From Tethya wilhelma (lineage: Eukaryota; Porifera; Demospongiae; Tethyida; Tethyidae): 64,000 nucleotides of DNA. Of this stretch, positions 59,106 through 64,000 are shown piece after piece (position 1 is the first letter of the stretch; each line of letters starts with the position of its first letter). The DNA lies in contig CAXIPT010000009.1 of the NCBI GenBank assembly GCA_964030475.1, positions 3,524,223 through 3,588,222 on the forward strand, written 5' to 3'. The translations under genes were made by a program, and so were the position numbers. The notes beneath the pieces were generated by a model, which worked only from the letters and a program-made list of their open reading frames with translations, was not told the DNA's origin and searched no databases.

Positions 59106-59315
59106 ATGGTTTCCATGCCATTTATATGTCAGAATGTCCCTGACAATTTTTTTGGAGGTGTGTCCATTTATCTAATGCTAAATAATCATTGTCCTTGTGA
59201 TGGATCACCTGCTACTTCGCCTCTATTAGTTGATGATGATTATTTCTGTGAGAGTGGCACAACTTGGTTTGTTTTTTTTTCTTTGCTGACAATAATTTTC
59301 TATGCTTTACCTTGA
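59106..59315 (+). other. Orphan protein-like open frame
   Basis: The stretch about 59132-59270 reads with protein-like content and several Cys (HCPCDGSP, DDDYFCESGTTW). A possible acceptor is ATGTCAG and a possible donor follows TGG. I do not recognise the domain. It is not part of the PAQR3-like reading frame that starts at 59340. It could be a lone exon, a decayed gene piece or chance. Confidence 0.3.
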
Positions 59316-59339
59316 TTTTGCAAAAGGCATTGACAAGAA

Positions 59340-61897
59340 ATGAAGGATGTTGAGTTGGAGAAGGGTGCCTATCATTCAGACTCTCCCAAAGCCCTTCACA
59401 TCAGCAGAGGAGGGGAGACTCCCAGTGCTATAGCACCGTTTGGGATCCCACTCTACTCCTACGCTGCCATTCCTGGCTTCCTTCAAGGTAACCCTTACAT
59501 CACTGATGGATACAGAGCACATCTCTCTCCCAAGCTGTGCGTGAAGAGGTGAGTGTATGTATCCAGTGTAAGTGTACATGTGTTTGGAATGTATGTAGCT
59601 ATGCATGCCTCTACTTCAATGCCATTGAGTGGCTCAGTGGTAAGAGTATTTGACTAAATTCGAAAGACCTGGATTCTAATCTCAGCTAGATCTCAAGATT
59701 TTTTCTTCATTGAACTTTCACACATAATCTAAGTTTAAAGGTTGTTCAACTTGAAGCTGTTCCATACCCAATCTATCGATTAGAAATTCTTTTGAGTATA
59801 CAAAAAGGGGAGTTTATCCTAGTTTGCTAGCTAGTCTATAGTGATACAGTCAATAAACATTACTGACAGATTAAAGCTTGTGACTGTTTTGACGATCATT
59901 TATTAATGCAAAGCATATACTGCACTGCATATTGTTATCATTGATTTTTCCAGTCTACTGTATATCTTGTCACATGTATGTATGTATGCTCAAGTGTTAG
60001 TGTTTACAATTGTGTTTAGAAAAACATCTAACTAAATAGTCACTCAAAATAACTATGTTTAGCAGAAATGTTTCTTTGTGGTACGAAAAAGTAAATTGAC
60101 CTGATTGTGTGTTGGTTCTCCCTCCTCCTACTGCAGTGCTTGCATCTGCTCCAATGAGACTATCAACATTTGGTCTCATATTCTTGGTCTCTTTTACTTC
60201 ACCATCCTCCAGTACGATGACAACTTCTACTTCCTCCCCCAACACAATGGAGACTTTGGAGATCACTTGACCTTCACCATCATGAACCTCTGCTTCCAAG
60301 TGAGAACACTAGTTGAACTAGTTGGACAACTGTAGATGAATGGTTATGGTAGCCTTGTTCCATAGTTGTAGACAGACTTGGCATTTGAAGAAAAGTTTCT
60401 TTTGTCTTTTGAAAATGTGGGATGGTTACATTGTAAGTCTGTAGTAGCCTCATTCTCAGGCTCCTCCTCTATGAACTTGTCTACTGTGGGTGTAAATACT
60501 TTTCCCTAATCTTATGATGAAGTTATTTTTAGAATACATACTGAAGTCCATCTGGTTTAAGAATGCCGCCGGAAATGAAATAATGAGATTCATGCAATAC
60601 TTTTCATATTGGGCAAAACAGCTAACTTTTGATATGTGTAGAAAGCTGAAAAAGCAACCAAAAGAATGGGTAGAATGAGTGCTTTCCAATTTAATGTTGC
60701 TTGAAATTTTGAAATAGGTTGGATAATAAGAAAGTTGTTTAATTTTTTTCTATCAGCATTCTCAAACCACATGTACTTTAACTACAAGACATTGTACATG
60801 TTTTATGGGTCTATCTATTTACACTACACATACCAACACACACTGGCGTGCCCTCTCTTTCTCTCTCTCCTTACTTTTAGATTTGCATGTTCTGTTCAGC
60901 TGGTTTCCACATGTTTGCGTGTCAGTCAGAAGGGGCTAGTAGGAGGTGGCTGAGTCTTGATCTAGGAGGCGTATCAGTGGGACTGTGTGGGTGCTACTTT
61001 CCTGGGGCATATTATGCCTTCTACTGTGATGAGGTGAGGAAACACTGATGGAGTACATGTGTATTAATAGTTTACCACTCTCTGCTTCAATGCCAGTGAG
61101 TTCTAGTAGCTCAGTGGTAAGAGCATTCAACTACATGTAGATTTCATAAGACTTGGATTCGAATCCCAGCTAGATCACAAGATTTTTTCCAATGAACTTT
61201 CATTGGTTGAGAGCATCATTTTTATGACGAACTGTTTCATACTGGTTGGTATGCATGCATTTGTCAGTTTTGAGATTGTTCAAGATGCCTCCACAGATGT
61301 AGATGACAGCATAACATCTTTGATAGCTCTTTTTGTCTCAATCACCCAATTAATGTTCTCTTCCTTTACTTCCTTTCAAACTCCAATCCAATTCAGCAAC
61401 AATACTGTACTTTAGGTGTGCATTTTTTTAAACTCTGGTCCATGTAATATGTGCTTATGTATCGTGACAAAAGAAGATCGAGCGCTTGAAGTGTGTTACA
61501 CAACAAAATTTCAAAACAGATAAATCTACCGATTTTTCTTGTGTACTGAGCTTTTACCTATACAGTAATAAGGGGGAAAAAACTGCTATACTTTCATAAA
61601 CAATTTTTTGCTAATCTGTATTTCTACTCCTCCTCCTTGCAGTTCTGGCAGACCACTTACATGATAGCAATGACCTTGTTGGCCATATGCAGTCTTGTGG
61701 CTCAAGCCCATCCTCAGTTTCTCTCCAGTCAGTGGTACTGTCGGAGGTTGTTCCTCTACTCTGCGTCAATATTTGCCGGTGTGGTTCCTGTGATGCATTG
61801 GTTCCTCATCAATGGAGGGTTTGCCAACCCTGTAGTACAGGTGAGGGGGTGCATGGTCTGGTGGGCATTAATTGGAATAATCTTTGTGCTATATCTA

Positions 61898-61974
<77 letters not shown>

Positions 61975-62477
61975 CTCCCTCCCTCCAGATGTTCATGCCC
62001 AAGATTATCTTTATGTATGGTCTAGCAATAGCAGGTGGTTTATTTTATGTCACCCACTTCCCTGAAAGATGGTTCCCAGGTCAGTCACTTCAACTTGTGA
62101 TACAGTACATCTCTTTATAGAGCTATCGATCTCTAACACATAACAGTGTATAGTACATGTATGTAAGTGCATATTTTACATGCATATACAGTATGCTAAC
62201 TACAGTGTAGGTAAACCCAACCCAAGTTTTATGATTTTTGTCTCCCAAGCTTACTGTTGTCCATATTCTTCATGAACCTTCTCCACTAGGTAAATTGAAT
62301 ATCATTGGTTCCAGTCATCAGTGGTGGCATATAATGGTACTGCTCTCTTTCATGTGGGCACATCACATGGGAGAGAACGTTCTCCTCTATTGGAAGTCAC
62401 ATGACTGTCAGGTGATGTCTGCTAATGCTGGTGCTATTGACTTTAGTTTAAAGTCCTTGTTAGGGTGGACATGGTAG
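59340..62477 (+). CDS. PAQR3: PAQR3-like seven-helix receptor (333 aa)
   Basis: Six exons: 59340-59548, 60137-60299, 60881-61033, 61643-61840, 61989-62079 and 62290-62477 (stop TAG), summing to 1002 nt. The protein matches the PAQR (progestin and adipoQ receptor) family and most closely the PAQR3/RKTG type: IPLYSYAAIPGFLQGNPYIT and GYRAHLSPKLC in the N-terminus, SNETINIWSH (75-84), GFHMFACQSE (His134), GGCYFPGAYYAFYC-like TM4, and SSHQWWH (His281 and His285). His134, His281 and His285 fit the three zinc-binding histidines of the family. In animals PAQR3 is a Golgi protein that sequesters Raf kinase; that role here is inference. A partial copy lies on the minus strand at 47255-48055. SINE-like elements sit in introns 1 and 3. 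Confidence 0.9.
59607..59725 (+). repeat. tRNA-derived SINE-like element in PAQR3-like intron 1
   Basis: GAGTGGCTCAGTGGTAAGAG (A box) and CTGGATTCTAATCTC (B-box-like), then AGCTAGATCTCAAGATTTTT, shared with the copy at 61080. Confidence 0.75.
61078..61205 (+). repeat. tRNA-derived SINE-like element in PAQR3-like intron 3
   Basis: TAGCTCAGTGG at 61107-61117 and GGATTCGAATCC at 61155-61166 are near-consensus A and B boxes. The tail AGCTAGATCACAAGATTTTT and the lead TCTGCTTCAATGCC are shared with other copies. This is the best-preserved copy in the window. Confidence 0.8.
61900..61975 (+). repeat. (CT)n microsatellite in PAQR3-like intron 4
   Basis: A pure CT run just upstream of the acceptor at 61988, where it may serve as polypyrimidine tract. 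Confidence 0.95.
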
Positions 62478-62736
62478 TAATTAAGGTATATGAACGTATT
62501 TATTTTTCAACCATTTTCTTTGTGGCATTTATATTGGTTTTTCTGTTAAAGTTTTCATTCTTTGTTGCATTGCTATGGTTCTCAGTGAGTACAATCGTTT
62601 TTTTTTTTCTCACCACATTCATGACATGATATTGTCAAACACATGCAGCCATAGCCATTCCTATAGATGTACATGTTACATATGTACAGTATCTGTTTTT
62701 GATGTTTTAAAAGCACAAGCATCATTCATTGTTAAC
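62478..62736. other. PAQR3-like 3' flank
   Basis: Non-coding, partly matched on the minus strand at 47100-47254. Confidence 0.6.
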
Positions 62737-63707
62737 TCAGCTAAGTTTATGTATACCTTTGTAGACAGTGTTTGACCCCTGATGTAGCGGATTATCCGAC
62801 CCTCCAATCACAAGTATCTCTGTAGGTGACAACACTGCAGTGGCTGCTAAGTATCGTGGAGCAGGTAGATCAGAAATATGAATCCAAGAGTCACTAGATG
62901 GAGAGTACATGTAGACTGAACTTTGAGCATTTCCCGGCTGATTATATCCCACTTCATTACTGTCCAGTCCTCCAATACATAGTACATTTTCACCAATCAC
63001 AGCTGCAGTAGGTTCATAAGTTGGAGTATCTGCTAGCTGCTTCCAGGTTGATTTTTTATGAGATTGAGTGTCAGAACTTATACCATGAGTCGGATCAATG
63101 GGTGTGGCATTGCATAGGAGTTCATCAATTGAAGCACATAAAAATGTGTTCGTTCTGACAGTGTATTTCAGTGTCTCATTATATACAACCACCTAGTAGA
63201 TAGGCTTTGTTGTTAACAGTCACAGTTGATACAACCTCACACATTGTCGGTAGTGGATCAGTTCTGAACCATCTTGATGTATTGAATAGTATCTCTACAT
63301 TATCAGTTGGAGTACAATGCCCTCTATCTCCTCCAGCTACAATAAGTGCTGAAGGATGGCTGATTACTGCAGATCCGCATAATCCAGATCCAGTGGGCAA
63401 TGACGGATAAGATTTATACTTGTTTGATATCTCATCAAATACATACACTTCATTAGCCTCCAGAGTATCACAATTCTTCCACCATAAACCTCCCACAGTC
63501 ACTAGTTTTCCTCTCACTTGCCCCAGACCAAAATGGGCTCCATGTATCATGTAAAGGATTGTAACAGTAGACCGTACATTCATCTTCACCACTGTTGCTG
63601 TTGAACCCACCATAATATATCTTCTGGTTGATGACAGTAGTCTGCCCTCCACAAACACAATTAATAGGAAAGTCTTTGCACTTCTTCCATGTTTATGGAA
63701 TTCCAAA
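62737..63707 (-). pseudogene. Kelch-repeat protein gene with frame breaks
   Basis: On the minus strand three successive frames give continuous kelch-like sequence. The first (about 63707-63541) reads WKKCKDFPINCVCGGQT and then YYGGFNSNS and YCYNPLHDTWSPF. The second (about 63535-63190) has LVTVGGLWW, VYVFDEISNKY and LIVAGGDRG, ending YLLGG. The third (63190-62737) has WKQLADTP, VLCIGGLDSN, VYMYSPSSDSW and ILVIGGSDN, and stops. GG pairs followed by Tyr and Trp at kelch spacing support about five or six blades. The frame changes near 63540 and 63190 are either real mutations or sequencing errors. No BTB or other domain is visible upstream, where a repeat begins. Confidence 0.7.
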
Positions 63708-63732
63708 TAGGACAAAATTGTCAAACGTGCAT

Positions 63733-63920
63733 TGTCATTCTCAAACTACCCATGGTCATTGTCAAAACTCATGGTCATTCTCAAAACGCTCATGGTCATT
63801 CTCAAATATGCACTCATGGTCATTCTCAAACTGTGCACTCATGGTCATTCTCAAATATGCACTCTCAAATATGCACTCATGGTCATTCTCAAACTGCCCA
63901 TTCACGGTCATTGTCCCAAA
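63733..63920 (+). repeat. VNTR with CATGGTCATTCTCAAA core
   Basis: About ten imperfect units built on CATGGTCATT(C/G)TCAAA with spacers such as TATGCACT and CTGTGCACT. It stands directly 5' of the kelch-like gene. It creates long chance open frames on the plus strand, which I do not call genes. Confidence 0.9.
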
Positions 63921-64000
63921 ATTACCGAACTTTGAACCCACTACACCCCCCTTTGACCTTTCACTTATGGAAAAAGTCAGCCTGGGAATGAAGCTATGAT

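Noticed and set aside
60340..60500. Pieces resembling the TIR of the 16129 MITE (TAGCCTTGTTCC, TAGCCTCATTCTCAGG)
   Set aside because: Partial matches in the same orientation with no paired end or flanking duplication.
63628..63999. Long plus-strand open frames through the VNTR
   Set aside because: They consist of repeated HGHSQ or MVILK units produced by the tandem repeat and by the antisense of the kelch-like gene. No independent protein signal.

Overview
The window looks like animal nuclear DNA, most probably from a demosponge. Genes have many short GT-AG introns. The coding content is dominated by very large scavenger-receptor cysteine-rich (SRCR) receptors with fibronectin type III (FN3) domains and one membrane span. 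A PAQR3-type seven-helix receptor and a cluster of intronless, divergent class A-like GPCRs accompany them. Amphimedon queenslandica is my best guess for the species, but nothing in the sequence proves it. Seven single N characters (4629, 19068, 24093, 44047, 44610, 46315, 48263) appear to mark contig joins, and several gene structures break exactly at them.

Layout. 1-13817 (+): gene A, 5'-truncated by the window edge, with about 18 SRCR domains, 4 FN3 domains, a membrane-proximal region, a TM helix and a tyrosine-containing tail. 14931-16700: a tandem array of promoter/signal-peptide first-exon cassettes. 15034-21519 (+): gene B, a short relative with 2 visible SRCR domains and the same C-terminal region. 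22571 (+): a third signal-peptide first exon with no partner on its strand. 24094-43692 (-): gene C, about 36 SRCR domains plus FN3, cut at both ends by joins. 44611-46314 (-): a fragment repeating part of C. 47255-48055 (-): the last three exons of a PAQR3-like gene. 48264-50242 (+): gene D, the 3' end of an SRCR/FN3 receptor. 50700-57183 (+): two intact GPCR genes and three GPCR pseudogenes. 59340-62477 (+): a complete PAQR3-like gene of 333 aa. 62737-63707 (-): a kelch-repeat gene with two frame breaks, followed by a VNTR.

Main reading. A, B, C and D are one paralogous receptor family. The 3' half of A and the 3' half of C are nearly identical and inverted. The 111 bases at 24094-24204 recur as reverse complement at 48264-48374, so C and D are probably two ends of one gene whose middle block (24094-48262) lies inverted in this assembly. 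The family is built from symmetric phase-1 exons that each encode half an SRCR domain. It carries signs of unequal crossing over, exon fusion and gene conversion. Several first exons share a promoter box, and the tail ends are nearly invariant. This fits a rapidly evolving set of cell-surface recognition receptors, but that function is inference.
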